In this document: positions 17,332-26,637 of the stretch, piece by piece
Layout: each line of letters starts with the position of its first letter
Numbering within the stretch: the first letter of the stretch is position 1
Source: Alphaproteobacteria bacterium
Lineage (GTDB): Bacteria; Pseudomonadota; Alphaproteobacteria; Micavibrionales; Micavibrionaceae
Assembly (NCBI GenBank): GCA_020443295.1
Contig: JAGRIJ010000066.1
Span: forward strand, 1-64,000
Length of the DNA: 64,000 bases
Direction of reading: 5' to 3'
Position numbers and translations under genes: made by a program
The notes under the pieces: generated by a model
Told to the model about the DNA's origin: nothing
The model's database searches: none
The model's input: only the letters and a program-made list of their open reading frames with translations

Positions 17332-20300
17332 ATGACCACAGACCCACCCAACCCTCCGCCCGAGGATGACGATCTGCCGGGGTCCGGACTGGAAGAGTAT
17401 GAGAGTCTTTTCGATCAGAAGCCGCCTGACTATATCGAGGAGCGGAACTATCTGCTCAAGGATATTCCATACGAAACCGTCCGGCAGGCCTGGTTTACAT
17501 TATCGCATCTTCTGATCGAGCCCGGCTCCAAGATCGTTCACATGGGGTGCGGGGACGGCGATCTGACCTATGCGATGGCGGTCTTGCGTCCGAGCATGAA
17601 GCTGGTCGGAGTGGACAAGAGCAAGCGCAGCATGAACAAGGCGCGCGAGAAATACAAACTCCACAATCTGGAGTTCAAGCACGGCGACGTCTCCAGCGAC
17701 CTGTTCCCACCCGGAACGATCGACGTCATCATCAATTCCTTTATCCTGCACATCGTGTTTTCCAATGCCCGTTATAACGAGCGGATCGTCAGTGATACGC
17801 TGCGTAAACATTTTCATATGCTCAAGAATAACGGCGTGATGTTCATCCGCGACTATGCGCGCCCGCCTCCGCATCACTACATCCTGATGGAAATGCACGA
17901 TGAGGACAGCGATGGCGAGGATATCGCGGAACTCTCTGAAGCGGATCTTCTGGTGTGGTATTCCGAACATGCGCGGCCCAAGCAGGACCCCGGTTGCGGC
18001 GGATTTTTCCTTGAAGAGCTGCCGCCTCGCTTTCCGCGTACCCGCTTATTCAGGCTTCCCTTCAAGTGGGCGTACGAGTTCGTCATGCGCAAGGACAGCC
18101 GCGATAACTGGCAGCATCATCTGCCCTATGAATATACTTATTTCACTGTCGAGGAATTCCGGCGGGAGCTGCGCGTTCTCGGCTCAAGGGTCGAGTATTC
18201 CGGGCCGCACTGGGATGAAAACTTTATTACGAAGAATTTCGACGGGCATTTCCGCCTTTATGATAATGACGGCAACCCGATGGGCGACCCTGCGACCAGT
18301 TTTATCGCCATTGCCCGGAAAATGCCCGAGCGCGAAAGCCTTGTTATCATGGAACGCCGGATTTCCGAAGATAAAGGTCCGCTTGAAATCAAGGCTCTGC
18401 GTAACGAACGAACCGGGGAACTGGTCGATATCGTTACACGCAGCCTGGAAATTGCCGAAGTCATCCCTTACCGGGTGACAGAGGACGGGCGCCTGAACGT
18501 TTACCTGCATGACGGGATCGTGCGCGGAATTGTGAACGCCGTGCCCAGAGCCGGGCTGAATATCGACGGGCGGCAATGGTCCGGCCACATGGTCGAGCCT
18601 ATTTCCATCGAATACCGGTACCTTAACGAGCTGGGCACCCTGACTGCTCCCAAAACAAAAAAATTCGCCCGGGAGTATATCGGCCTCAAGCCCAAGGCCG
18701 GGTCAGTTATTACGCGCGGGGCGGAATATTATCCCGATCCCAATTATATCGACGAGCGGGTTCATACCTATTATCTTGAGGTCGATGAGGGGCCACATTC
18801 CATCCCGCCCAAAAACAAAATCTTTCATAACACGCAGTTCCGGGCCAAAAGCACGATCCGTGAAATCGGCGCCCAGCAGATTCTCGATGCCGTTTCAGTG
18901 GGCCTGATCCCCAATGGACGGCTGGAACTGCAAATTCTTGCCCTCTTCCAGCACCTTAATATGAAAGCCGAAAACTGGACCAGCAAGGATATCTCCATGA
19001 TTGCCGGAGAGATCGTCAGCACGCTGGATGTGAAGGAGTTCCTGAAACAAGCCGCCGAAAGTGACAAGCGGTTCCGCGAAGTCAAGGGCGCGGTCGGCCA
19101 ATTAAGGACGGTGAACTCTATCTTTGTTGAAGAAGGGCAAAGCCAGGGCGGACGCGCGGGTCTTACTTCCGATCTTGCGGACTTCGTTATCTCGGATGAG
19201 AAAACGATCAATACTGCGGTTGTCGTTCCGCTGACCAAAAGCCTTAAAGGCGACATCCACGCAGGATTTACCATCAAACATACGCCTGTGCCCGAACGAT
19301 ATGAAGGCAAAGGCATGACGGTCAGCGCACCGCAATTCAATATCCCGAAAGAAATCACCAACTACAAAATGCTCAAGCAGTTCATCGCGGAGAAATTCGG
19401 GGTGACGCCGGACATGGTGATCAAACTCGGGGAGAGCTATTACAGTCACGCCGGTATTACGCCAGAGAAGATCCACCCGTTCTGTATCATCGCGCCGCCC
19501 GCGTATCTGAAGGATCCGGAAATCAAGTTTATGCCGATCTACCAGTATATGCTGCTGTGGAGGAGTATTTCGCGCGAACCTCATTTTATGACTACCATCG
19601 CGCGGGCTTATCGTTTTCTTCCCGGACATATGAGAACCAAGGCAAAATTCGACGTTCTGAAAATCCTTGAAGATCGTTTTAAGCAGGCGCAACCGGACTG
19701 GACGGTCCCGGCCTCTTTTGAACCTGCCACGCCACAGGCTTTCAAGTCCGCGGGGGTTTCTTTCCATGAGCGCGCAAGCGAGGAAATGAAGATGCATCAG
19801 GCAGCAGGAACCGCTGCCGGAAAAAGTAAAGGGGACAAAGAAGAGAAGAAAAAGCCCAAGCAAAGAAATACTGACGTTTCAGCGCTCTACGGAAAGGACA
19901 AGCCTTCCGATTACTACTCGAAAAAAGAACAGGAGAAGAAAGAGAAGAAGGAGCGTGCCAAACGTCTTTCACAGAAGAAAGGGGTGTTCCTGACCGAACC
20001 CAAAGAAGCGAAGTTTGATGCCGATACGGAAGGGTTATCAGAAGAGCAATCCAAGGATCTGGATGTCGATATCACGAATGACGACGTCTATATCGTGCAC
20101 GAAGAAGAACTCGTGGATCTTATCGAAGGGCTTACGGAAGAAGACCTGAAAGCCGCTGAAGAAGCGATAGGCGACCGGGGATCCGGCGGGAAGGAAAATG
20201 ATGATTTTGATCCGGATGACTATGAGCTGGATGAGCATGACCTTGAAGAGCCCGATCCAGAGGATATCAGCTTAATCAAGGAGTTCGAAAAGGAAATCAA

Positions 20301-20358
20301 GGCGATTAAAGATGCGCTTGATGATGAAGACGACGACCCCGAACCGAAGCCTTCCTAA
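17332..20358 (+). CDS. SAM methyltransferase fused to two Nudix-like segments and a charged tail
   Basis: A 1008-residue cytosolic protein. Residues ~35-340 are a class I methyltransferase: motif I KIVHMGCGDGDLTY at 67-80, the acidic LVGVDKS at 91-97, and a long insertion before the last strands. Residues ~345-560 and ~640-790 look like two related globular segments. Each has a strand-rich start and a matching stretch (GAEYYPDPNYIDERVHTYYL and GESYYSHAGITPEKIHPFCI), reminiscent of Nudix folds without a clear Nudix box. From ~800 on it is Lys/Glu-rich and then strongly acidic, probably disordered. The next gene, another methyltransferase, starts directly after the stop. Function unknown. Confidence 0.85.
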   Translation: MTTDPPNPPPEDDDLPGSGLEEYESLFDQKPPDYIEERNYLLKDIPYETVRQAWFTLSHLLIEPGSKIVHMGCGDGDLTYAMAVLRPSMKLVGVDKSKRSMNKAREKYKLHNLEFKHGDVSSDLFPPGTIDVIINSFILHIVFSNARYNERIVSDTLRKHFHMLKNNGVMFIRDYARPPPHHYILMEMHDEDSDGEDIAELSEADLLVWYSEHARPKQDPGCGGFFLEELPPRFPRTRLFRLPFKWAYEFVMRKDSRDNWQHHLPYEYTYFTVEEFRRELRVLGSRVEYSGPHWDENFITKNFDGHFRLYDNDGNPMGDPATSFIAIARKMPERESLVIMERRISEDKGPLEIKALRNERTGELVDIVTRSLEIAEVIPYRVTEDGRLNVYLHDGIVRGIVNAVPRAGLNIDGRQWSGHMVEPISIEYRYLNELGTLTAPKTKKFAREYIGLKPKAGSVITRGAEYYPDPNYIDERVHTYYLEVDEGPHSIPPKNKIFHNTQFRAKSTIREIGAQQILDAVSVGLIPNGRLELQILALFQHLNMKAENWTSKDISMIAGEIVSTLDVKEFLKQAAESDKRFREVKGAVGQLRTVNSIFVEEGQSQGGRAGLTSDLADFVISDEKTINTAVVVPLTKSLKGDIHAGFTIKHTPVPERYEGKGMTVSAPQFNIPKEITNYKMLKQFIAEKFGVTPDMVIKLGESYYSHAGITPEKIHPFCIIAPPAYLKDPEIKFMPIYQYMLLWRSISREPHFMTTIARAYRFLPGHMRTKAKFDVLKILEDRFKQAQPDWTVPASFEPATPQAFKSAGVSFHERASEEMKMHQAAGTAAGKSKGDKEEKKKPKQRNTDVSALYGKDKPSDYYSKKEQEKKEKKERAKRLSQKKGVFLTEPKEAKFDADTEGLSEEQSKDLDVDITNDDVYIVHEEELVDLIEGLTEEDLKAAEEAIGDRGSGGKENDDFDPDDYELDEHDLEEPDPEDISLIKEFEKEIKAIKDALDDEDDDPEPKPS

Positions 20359-21270
20359 ATGGCTATCTCTGATCTGACATCTCCGGCTGCAGTTTTCGAT
20401 AGATGTCGCGTGCGCCGGAACCGCGAGCGTAGCCAGCAAAATTTTAAAGAGCACAGTTTTCTTTTCGACTGGGCCGCGCAAGAGATGAAAGACCGGCTGG
20501 CTTTTATTAACCGTTCATTTTCCTCAGTTCTTCAGATTGGCGGGCATACTATGCGCGCTCTTGAGGACAACGAACAAATGGTTGGTTTTACCGCCGTTAT
20601 GGATTGCGCTTCTTTTTCTCCAAAGGACAAGCGTTTGTTTGTGCAGGCCGAGGAAGACTTTTTTCCTTTCGGGGCCGGAACACTGGATCTTGTTCTGGGC
20701 GCCATGACGCTGCACACGGTGAATGATCTTCCGGGCGCGCTGATTCAGATCCGGCGAAGCCTTAAGCCCGACGGGCTTTTTCTGGCTGCGTTTTTCGGGG
20801 GTGAAACCCTGTATGAATTACGGGATGTCCTGATCGAGTCAGAGGCCCAGATCAGGGGAGGAATCAGCCCGCGGGTCTTTCCTTTCGCCGACAAGCAGCA
20901 GGCCGGGGCCTTATTACAGCGCGCGGGATTTGCCCTGCCGGTTGTGGATTCGGAAATCATCACGGTCACCTATCCCAATCTCTTCCGGTTGATGCGGGAG
21001 CTGCGGGGAATGGGCGAAGGGAACGCATTGCGGCTGCGGGATAAAAGTTTTCCGGGAAAAACATTCTTCAGAAAAGCCGAAGATCTCTACCGCCAGCGTT
21101 ACAGCGATCCGGACGGGAGAATTCGCGCAAGCTTTGAGATTTTGTTTATGATTGGCTGGGCACCGCACGAATCACAGCAAAAGCCGCTGAGGCCGGGCAG
21201 CGCCGAGACTTCCCTTGCCGAAGCGCTGGATACAATGGAAATCAAAACCGGAGATCGCACAAAACCATGA
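20359..21270 (+). CDS. NDUFAF5/BioC-like methyltransferase-fold protein
   Basis: A 303-residue protein like mitochondrial NDUFAF5, which modifies an arginine of a complex I subunit, and its alphaproteobacterial relatives encoded beside comF and grxC. The sequence starts with the family's FDR...RRNRER segment and contains LDLVLGAMTLHTVNDLPGAL and FLAAFFGGETLYELR. The SAM-binding loop reads VLQIGGHTMRAL, lacking the usual GxGxG, so cofactor use may differ. The ATG abuts the stop of the preceding gene, and its own stop overlaps gloB as ATGA: a three-gene operon. Confidence 0.87.
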   Translation: MAISDLTSPAAVFDRCRVRRNRERSQQNFKEHSFLFDWAAQEMKDRLAFINRSFSSVLQIGGHTMRALEDNEQMVGFTAVMDCASFSPKDKRLFVQAEEDFFPFGAGTLDLVLGAMTLHTVNDLPGALIQIRRSLKPDGLFLAAFFGGETLYELRDVLIESEAQIRGGISPRVFPFADKQQAGALLQRAGFALPVVDSEIITVTYPNLFRLMRELRGMGEGNALRLRDKSFPGKTFFRKAEDLYRQRYSDPDGRIRASFEILFMIGWAPHESQQKPLRPGSAETSLAEALDTMEIKTGDRTKP

Positions 21271-21986
21271 TTGATGTCACGATTATTCCTGTTCTGGAAG
21301 ATAATTACGCCTACCTGCTGCTCTCTCAGGATGGGCTAACGGCTGTTGTCGATCCCGGAGAAGCCGGGCCCATCATCGATTATCTTGAGGCGAACGCCCT
21401 TACGCTTGATTATATCCTGAACACCCATCATCACGGGGATCATACCGCGGGAAACGCCGCTCTTAAAAAGAAATACGGTTCAACGGTACTGGGACCAGAG
21501 AAGGAACGGGGCCGTATTCCCGTTCTGGACCGCGGGCTGAGCGAGGGGGAGGTCTTTTCCTTTGGGCAGGAAGAGATGAAAATCATGGAAACGCCCGGCC
21601 ATACGCTTGGCGCGATTTGCTTCTATTTTCCGGACAGCCATTGTCTTTTTACGGGCGACACGCTGTTCCTTATGGGGTGCGGGCGCCTTTTCGAGGGAAC
21701 CCCGGCGCAGATGTACCAGTCGCTCAAGAAAATTACCGCCCTGCCCGATGACGTGCTGATTTATTGCGGTCATGAATATACGCTGGAAGCTACCGATTTC
21801 TGCCTGTCGATCGAACCGGACAACGAGGCTTTGAAAAAAAGGCAGAAAGATATCCGTGTTCTCGACCAGCAGAAAAAACCCACGGTCCCCGCAACGCTGC
21901 GAATCGAAAAGGACACGAACGTCTTCCTGCGTGCCAAGACGCTGGAGCAGTTTACGGAATACCGAGAAAAACGGAATGTTTTCTAG
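21267..21986 (+). CDS. gloB: hydroxyacylglutathione hydrolase (glyoxalase II)
   Basis: A 239-residue metallo-beta-lactamase-fold enzyme. It hydrolyses S-lactoylglutathione to lactate and glutathione, the second step of methylglyoxal detoxification. The binuclear metal motif is THHHGDHT (53-60), followed by His in ETPGHTLG, Asp in FTGDTLF and His in CGHEYT. The C-terminal helical glutathione-binding part includes RAKTLEQFTEYREKRN. Overlaps the preceding gene by ATGA, and its stop shares a CTAG with the opposing gene. Confidence 0.95.
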   Translation: MIDVTIIPVLEDNYAYLLLSQDGLTAVVDPGEAGPIIDYLEANALTLDYILNTHHHGDHTAGNAALKKKYGSTVLGPEKERGRIPVLDRGLSEGEVFSFGQEEMKIMETPGHTLGAICFYFPDSHCLFTGDTLFLMGCGRLFEGTPAQMYQSLKKITALPDDVLIYCGHEYTLEATDFCLSIEPDNEALKKRQKDIRVLDQQKKPTVPATLRIEKDTNVFLRAKTLEQFTEYREKRNVF

Positions 21987-22333
21987 TTCGCAGACCCCTG
22001 CTCGGCCGATCTTTGCGGCGGGCGGCGGCGTTTTTGATTGTTCGAATCATGCGAACGCGGCGGAGACTGGAAATTCTGGTGGTCGTCCTCGCCTTCGGGG
22101 ACACTTTCTTTCGATGAACGGTGAGAGGGAATGGGAATCGGCTTGGATGCGATATCCTGCCGCTCGCGCACAGCCAGTTCTATTTCCAGACGGGATGCGA
22201 CTTTCCGCAGCTCGTGTATAGCGCCCTGCAGACTTTCCTGCGCCTTGCTATCGTTCTTTTTGGAGCGCCATTCCTCGTATGTCTTGGCACAAGCCTGTGA
22301 GGTTTCCTGCAGACGTTTTAGAATGTCATCCAT
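21983..22333 (-). CDS. small coiled-coil protein, unknown
   Basis: About 116 residues. The N-terminal half is a predicted coiled coil (ILKRLQETSQACAKTYEEW and on to ELRKVASRLEIEL). The C-terminal half is a basic, Pro/Ser/Arg/Gln-rich tail (KRRRPPQRSAEQ), likely disordered and perhaps nucleic-acid binding. The ATG at 22333 has GGAGAGCGAAAG before it and is preferred over an upstream GTG at 22354. Convergent with gloB; the stops overlap in CTAG. No family recognised. Confidence 0.7.
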   Translation of the reverse strand: MDDILKRLQETSQACAKTYEEWRSKKNDSKAQESLQGAIHELRKVASRLEIELAVRERQDIASKPIPIPSHRSSKESVPEGEDDHQNFQSPPRSHDSNNQKRRRPPQRSAEQGSAN

Positions 22334-22439
22334 CTTTCGCTCTCCATCAGTCACTTCAGAACCGTTACTTTAGCCACAGGCGCGATTCTGTGCAAGCAAC
22401 CCATGAGGGGTGAATGCAAAAAAACTTGCCCACCGTCTC

Positions 22440-23483
22440 TTATTCGCCGCCAAATACGGTATTTAATTGCTGGGAGACCCTTATGAAGGTCGTGCGCTTG
22501 GAGAGTTCCTTGAGCTTTTTGGCCCCGACATAGGTACAGGCCGATCGCAGCCCGCCCAAAATGTCCTGCAGCGTGTCCGCCACATCTCCCCGGTAATGGA
22601 TTTTGACCGTCTTACCCTCGCTCGCCCGGTATTCGGCCACGCCGCCCTTATGGCGTTTCATGGCAGTATCGCTGCTCATGCCGTAAAAAACGACATATTT
22701 TTTGCCGTCTTTTTCGACAACTTTTTCTTCTGACTGGTCGTGTCCGGCAAACATTCCCCCCAGCATGACAAAGTCCGCTCCCCCGCCGAAAGCCTTGGCG
22801 ATGTCGCCGGGAACCGTGCAGCCCCCGTCCGCACAGATCAGGCCACCCAGGCCATGAGCCGCATCCGCACATTCAATTACCGCAGAAAGCTGCGGGTAGC
22901 CTATGCCGGTCATTTTTCTGGTTGTGCAGACGCTGCCGGGGCCGATCCCCACCTTTACCACGTCAACCCCCGCAAGGATCAACTGTTCAACCATTTCTCC
23001 GGTTACCACGTTTCCTGCCATGATGGTCAGGCCGGGATGCCGCTCGCGCACCCGTTTGACAAAATCGACAAAAGCCTCGCTATAACCGTTGGCCACGTCG
23101 AGGCAGATCTTGTCGATCAGGCCGGGCTTTTTTTTCATAAAAGATTCAAATTTCTTTTCATCGGATTCCGTCATCCCGATGCTGTACCAGGAAGCCAAGA
23201 CCGTTTTTCTGTTGTAAAAATCCAGCAGTTCCTGCAGGGGGTAATGTTTGTGAACGGCCACGGTCAGACCATTGCCGTCTTTCAGAAAGGCCCTGGCCAT
23301 CGCCATGGTTCCCACGCCGTCCATATTGGCCGCTATAACCGGAACGCCGCGGAAGGTCCGGCCGCTCCAGCGGAATTTGAATTCGCGGCTGATGTCTACG
23401 TCCTTGCGGCTGACCAGCGTGGAGCGTTTGGGACGGATCAGGACATCCTTGAAATCAAGCTTGACACCTTCTTCGATACGCAT
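22440..23483 (-). CDS. guaC: GMP reductase
   Basis: A 347-residue TIM-barrel enzyme that converts GMP to IMP and ammonia with NADPH. The catalytic loop [22 protein letters not shown] and the run [10 protein letters not shown], with [20 protein letters not shown], are those of GMP reductase rather than IMP dehydrogenase, and CBS domains are absent. The N-terminus ([13 protein letters not shown]) is also typical. The gene is monocistronic and upstream of the DUF1192 gene on the same strand. Confidence 0.95.
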   Translation of the reverse strand: MRIEEGVKLDFKDVLIRPKRSTLVSRKDVDISREFKFRWSGRTFRGVPVIAANMDGVGTMAMARAFLKDGNGLTVAVHKHYPLQELLDFYNRKTVLASWYSIGMTESDEKKFESFMKKKPGLIDKICLDVANGYSEAFVDFVKRVRERHPGLTIMAGNVVTGEMVEQLILAGVDVVKVGIGPGSVCTTRKMTGIGYPQLSAVIECADAAHGLGGLICADGGCTVPGDIAKAFGGGADFVMLGGMFAGHDQSEEKVVEKDGKKYVVFYGMSSDTAMKRHKGGVAEYRASEGKTVKIHYRGDVADTLQDILGGLRSACTYVGAKKLKELSKRTTFIRVSQQLNTVFGGE

Positions 23484-23519
23484 GGGTTACGGCCTTTGGT
23501 TGCGGGGTTATGGGTTACT

Positions 23520-23702
23520 TTACTTAAACAGCGAGGATGCTGCGTCCTGAGAAGCTTTCTTTTTCGTGATATCCTGACGAGCCCGGGAAATTTCCCCCTC
23601 CAGTTCAAGAATATACTCCTCCAGCTCGGCTACCGAGAGCCGCTCAAGGTTTCTTGGAAAGGTTCCATCGTTTTTTTTGCGGGGCAGTTCTTCGTCAAAC
23701 AC
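23520..23702 (-). CDS. DUF1192 family protein
   Basis: A small acidic coiled-coil protein of about 60 residues. The conserved LERLSVAELEEYILELEGEI and the terminal ASSLFK are the DUF1192 hallmarks. I prefer the GTG start at 23702, giving MFDEELPRK as in other members; an upstream ATG at 23777 would add 25 residues not normally present. Function of the family is unknown. It lies 36 bp from the start of guaC on the same strand. Confidence 0.8.
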   Translation of the reverse strand: MFDEELPRKKNDGTFPRNLERLSVAELEEYILELEGEISRARQDITKKKASQDAASSLFK

Positions 23703-23954
23703 GGTACAATCCAGCTTGTTTCCGCCTAGATTAGAACCGGGCGGCGCGGAATGCAATCCGCAGGATCCTTTTTCCAATTCTTCTTTATGGGTAATAAAAG
23801 GCTGGATTTCGCCTCAACTATGGCTTATACAGTTCCAGTTCCCTAAAAAAATGTTTTTAAAAAACGTTGACCTTGGGACGGGTCGGCAGAAAAACCTGTT
23901 GGACTCTTTAGTGTTAAGTTTTTGTTTTATCTTAGTTTATTCAGGAGCAAAACC

Positions 23955-24698
23955 ATGGCCGCAGCCCCAAAGACAAAAGCCCCGAGCCTTTTAATGCCCA
24001 AAGCAACGGCCGTGTGGCTGATCGAGAACACCATGCTGACCTTCCGCCAGATTGCGGATTTCACGCTTTTAACGGAAATCGAGGTCGAGGCGCTGGCGAA
24101 TGAAGAAATCGGGCGTGGGCTGGTTGGCCGTAATCCCTTGGAAAACCGCGAGTTGACCCAAGACGAGATTACCCGCTGCGAAGCCGATACGTCTGCGCGG
24201 CTCAAGCAGGCCAAGCGGGATCTTCCTCCTGTGAAAACCCGCGCCAAAGGTCCGCGCTATACCCCGATTTCCAAACGCGGGGACAAGCCTGACGCGATTG
24301 CGTATATCCTTAAAAACCACACGGAAATTACCGATGCACAGATCTGCAAGCTTGTTGGCACAACCAAGCCGACGATCGCCTCGGTCCGCGACCGGTCGCA
24401 TCCCAATACGCCAAACCTGCGGCCCCGCCATCCGGCCGAACTGGGGCTTTGCACCTACCAGGAATTTGAAAATGTGCTGACCAAGGCCCTGAAAGCCGCG
24501 GGCAAGGACCCGGAAACGCTCAAAGCCCAGATGGAGGCCGAGCGGGCCAAGCAAGAGGAATTTCTGGCCCAGCAGCAACAGGCGGAAGATGCAGACAAAG
24601 CCTCCGGCGGCTTCGATTTCTCAAACTTTCTGTCCAGCGGCGGGGCTGAGCCTCCAAAGGTGCCTGATTCTGAAGAAAAAGATCCTTTTTCGGATTAA
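23955..24698 (+). CDS. trcR: cell-cycle transcriptional regulator TrcR (DUF1013)
   Basis: A 247-residue DUF1013 protein. The N-terminal LLMPKATAVWLIENTMLTFRQIADF and the middle KPDAIAYILKNHTEITDAQICKLVGTTKPTI are the conserved family blocks, the latter a helix-turn-helix-like DNA-binding region. A Gln/Ala-rich stretch and an acidic tail follow. Family members are alphaproteobacterial and have been described as TrcR, an RNA-polymerase-associated cell-cycle regulator. The ATG at 23955 follows CAGGAG; an upstream in-frame ATG at 23922 is less likely. An intrinsic terminator follows. Confidence 0.88.
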   Translation: MAAAPKTKAPSLLMPKATAVWLIENTMLTFRQIADFTLLTEIEVEALANEEIGRGLVGRNPLENRELTQDEITRCEADTSARLKQAKRDLPPVKTRAKGPRYTPISKRGDKPDAIAYILKNHTEITDAQICKLVGTTKPTIASVRDRSHPNTPNLRPRHPAELGLCTYQEFENVLTKALKAAGKDPETLKAQMEAERAKQEEFLAQQQQAEDADKASGGFDFSNFLSSGGAEPPKVPDSEEKDPFSD

Positions 24699-24716
24699 AG
24701 GCCCTGTCAGGAATTT

Positions 24717-24746
24717 AAAAAAGCCGGTTTTTACACCGGCTTTTTT
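24717..24746 (+). terminator. intrinsic terminator after trcR
   Basis: AAGCCGGT (24721-24728) and ACCGGCTT (24735-24742) form an 8-bp stem, followed by a TTTTTT run and preceded by an A run. It lies 20 bp past the trcR stop and could also terminate the opposing DUF465 gene. Confidence 0.92.
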
Positions 24747-24775
24747 AGTACTCATACTTACTTACTCAAAATCTT

Positions 24776-24973
24776 TTAACTTTCAGCGTCACACAGTCCT
24801 TCAATCTTTTCTTTAATAATGAGCTTCTGCTTTTTCAGTTGTGTGAGATAAAAATCAGTGGTGGAAAGATCCTTGCGTGCCTCTTCAATCTGGCGGGAAA
24901 GGTCTGCGTGTTTTTCCTTAAGGGCCTTGAGGTGGGGATTTTCCAAGAACGCAGAAGCTGCAGTAGCTGGCAT
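24776..24973 (-). CDS. DUF465 (YdcH-like) family protein
   Basis: A 65-residue helical protein. HLKALKEKHADLSRQIEEA and LKKQKLIIKEKIEGL match the YdcH/DUF465 family, small coiled-coil proteins of unknown function. The ATG follows GAGGAGAAG. About 250 bp of AT-rich DNA without a gene lies upstream, up to the DUF924 gene, and probably carries its promoter. Confidence 0.88.
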   Translation of the reverse strand: MPATAASAFLENPHLKALKEKHADLSRQIEEARKDLSTTDFYLTQLKKQKLIIKEKIEGLCDAES

Positions 24974-25226
24974 GAATACTTCTCCTCGTGTGGATATATG
25001 AACAAAACATTAATGAATAATTTACTGTACACGAATCCCGAGGCGCTGGCAAAACATTCAACATATAAATCAATATTTTTTATTTAATATCAATATAATA
25101 TATGTGTTTCTTCAAGCTTAAAAATAGCCGTAGATGAAAGACAGACGTATCGAGAATCGTGCATGGATTTTTATTATGACAATAAAAAGATCAATGAATG
25201 GTTAATATTATGAGGGAGCGCCAGCG

Positions 25227-25778
25227 TTAAAACCCTGCGCCGGGCTGCTCGAGGTATTTCAGCTCTTCAGGCGTGCTGGTCCGGCCCAAAACCTCGTTGC
25301 GGTGCGGAAAACGGCCAAAACGCTCAATTATTTCCTTATGGCGCACCGCATATTCATAGCCTACGGGGTCCTCTTTCTTCATGGAGCCAAAGAGTTTAAC
25401 CGAGCGCACCTGATCCTGAATATCCTCACTGTGTTCGAAAGGCAGGTAGAGGAAACGGCGCCTGACGGGCGGCATAATCTGGTCGAATCCTTTATGCAGA
25501 GCCTCCTTGGCGACCAGAAGCGCCTTATGGTCTGTGGCGAAGGCCATCGGGCTGTCGCGAAAGATGTTTCGGGGAAACTGATCCAGAACAAGGCAAAGGG
25601 CCAGAGAGCCTTCCGCATCCTTAGCCCACGGACGGCATAAATCATCTGCGGCCATCTCGTAAGTGGTCAGAAAACGCTCGCGAATCTCCCGGTCATAGCT
25701 TTCGTTGACTTGAAACCATTGTTGGGGCTGGCTTTCCTCAAACCAAAATCTTAGAACTTCCTGCTTGGTATCCCGCAT
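25227..25778 (-). CDS. DUF924 family protein
   Basis: A 183-residue helical protein. It begins EVLRFWFEESQPQQWF and contains LALCLVLDQFPRNIFRDSPMAFATD and FLYLPFEHSED, the DUF924 core blocks, followed by FGRFPHRNEVLGR near the C-terminus. The fold is TPR-like; no reaction is established. Single gene downstream of the bc1 operon's end on the same strand. Confidence 0.94.
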   Translation of the reverse strand: MRDTKQEVLRFWFEESQPQQWFQVNESYDREIRERFLTTYEMAADDLCRPWAKDAEGSLALCLVLDQFPRNIFRDSPMAFATDHKALLVAKEALHKGFDQIMPPVRRRFLYLPFEHSEDIQDQVRSVKLFGSMKKEDPVGYEYAVRHKEIIERFGRFPHRNEVLGRTSTPEELKYLEQPGAGF

Positions 25779-25872
25779 GCGCCCTCTTCGCTTTTTTTGA
25801 GAATAATCAGGGCCACGGGATCGCGCAAACAGAAACGCTGAAAAAATAATTATAAGCGGTTTTTTACGGCTG

Positions 25873-26637
25873 TTAGTGCGCGTCAGCCCAGATTTTTTTC
25901 TTCAAGGTATACATCACGCCGGCAAAAACCAGAAGGAACAGGATGACCTTGATTCCCGTGCGTTTACGCTCTTCCATATAGGGATCGGCGGCCCACATCA
26001 GGAATTGAGCTACATCCCTTGCATATTGTTCAAGAGTCTGGGGGGTGCCGTCTTCATAGGTTACCTGACCATCGGACAGGGGCGGCGCCATCGCCAGAAC
26101 ATGGCCGGGCATATAGTGGTTCCAGTGCTGCCCCGGCAGAAGGGTGTGTCCTTCGGGGGGGTGTTCCTCGAACCCGGTCAACAGCGAAAAGATATAGTCC
26201 GGGCCGCCCGGTCTGGCTTTGGCGATTAATGACAGGTCGGGGGGAACAGCATTGTTCGCGGCGGCGGCCTGCTTGTCGTTTTCATAGGGGGATTTGAACG
26301 GATCGCTGGGAAGTCCCGGGCGTTCAAACATTTCGCCCTCGTCGTTCGGTCCGTCCATATAGGTGTAATCCTTGGCAATGTTCTTGATCTGCTCCTCGTT
26401 ATAACCGAGCGCTTCAAGATTGCGATAATAGACGAGCTTCATCGAGTGGCAGGCGGAGCACACTTCCCGATAAATTTTGTAGCCGCGTTGCAAGGCCGCC
26501 CGGTCGTATGTTCCCGTCGGACCATTGAACGACCAGCTCTGACGGATAAGCGGTTCTCCGCCTTCGGACGCATAGGCAGCCATCCCCGTCCCGAAGGTCA
26601 GGACAAACGTCATCAACAAGGCGAAACGACGCGTCAT
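25873..26637 (-). CDS. petC: cytochrome c1 of the bc1 complex
   Basis: A 254-residue haem protein. A signal peptide ends near AYASEGG (21-27). The haem c motif is C60-SA-C63-H64, and the probable axial Met lies in [11 protein letters not shown] near residue 180. A C-terminal membrane anchor ([14 protein letters not shown]) ends in a Lys-rich tail. It passes electrons from the Rieske centre to a soluble cytochrome c. Last gene of petA-petB-petC, overlapping petB by 4 bp. Confidence 0.96.
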   Translation of the reverse strand: MTRRFALLMTFVLTFGTGMAAYASEGGEPLIRQSWSFNGPTGTYDRAALQRGYKIYREVCSACHSMKLVYYRNLEALGYNEEQIKNIAKDYTYMDGPNDEGEMFERPGLPSDPFKSPYENDKQAAAANNAVPPDLSLIAKARPGGPDYIFSLLTGFEEHPPEGHTLLPGQHWNHYMPGHVLAMAPPLSDGQVTYEDGTPQTLEQYARDVAQFLMWAADPYMEERKRTGIKVILFLLVFAGVMYTLKKKIWADAH

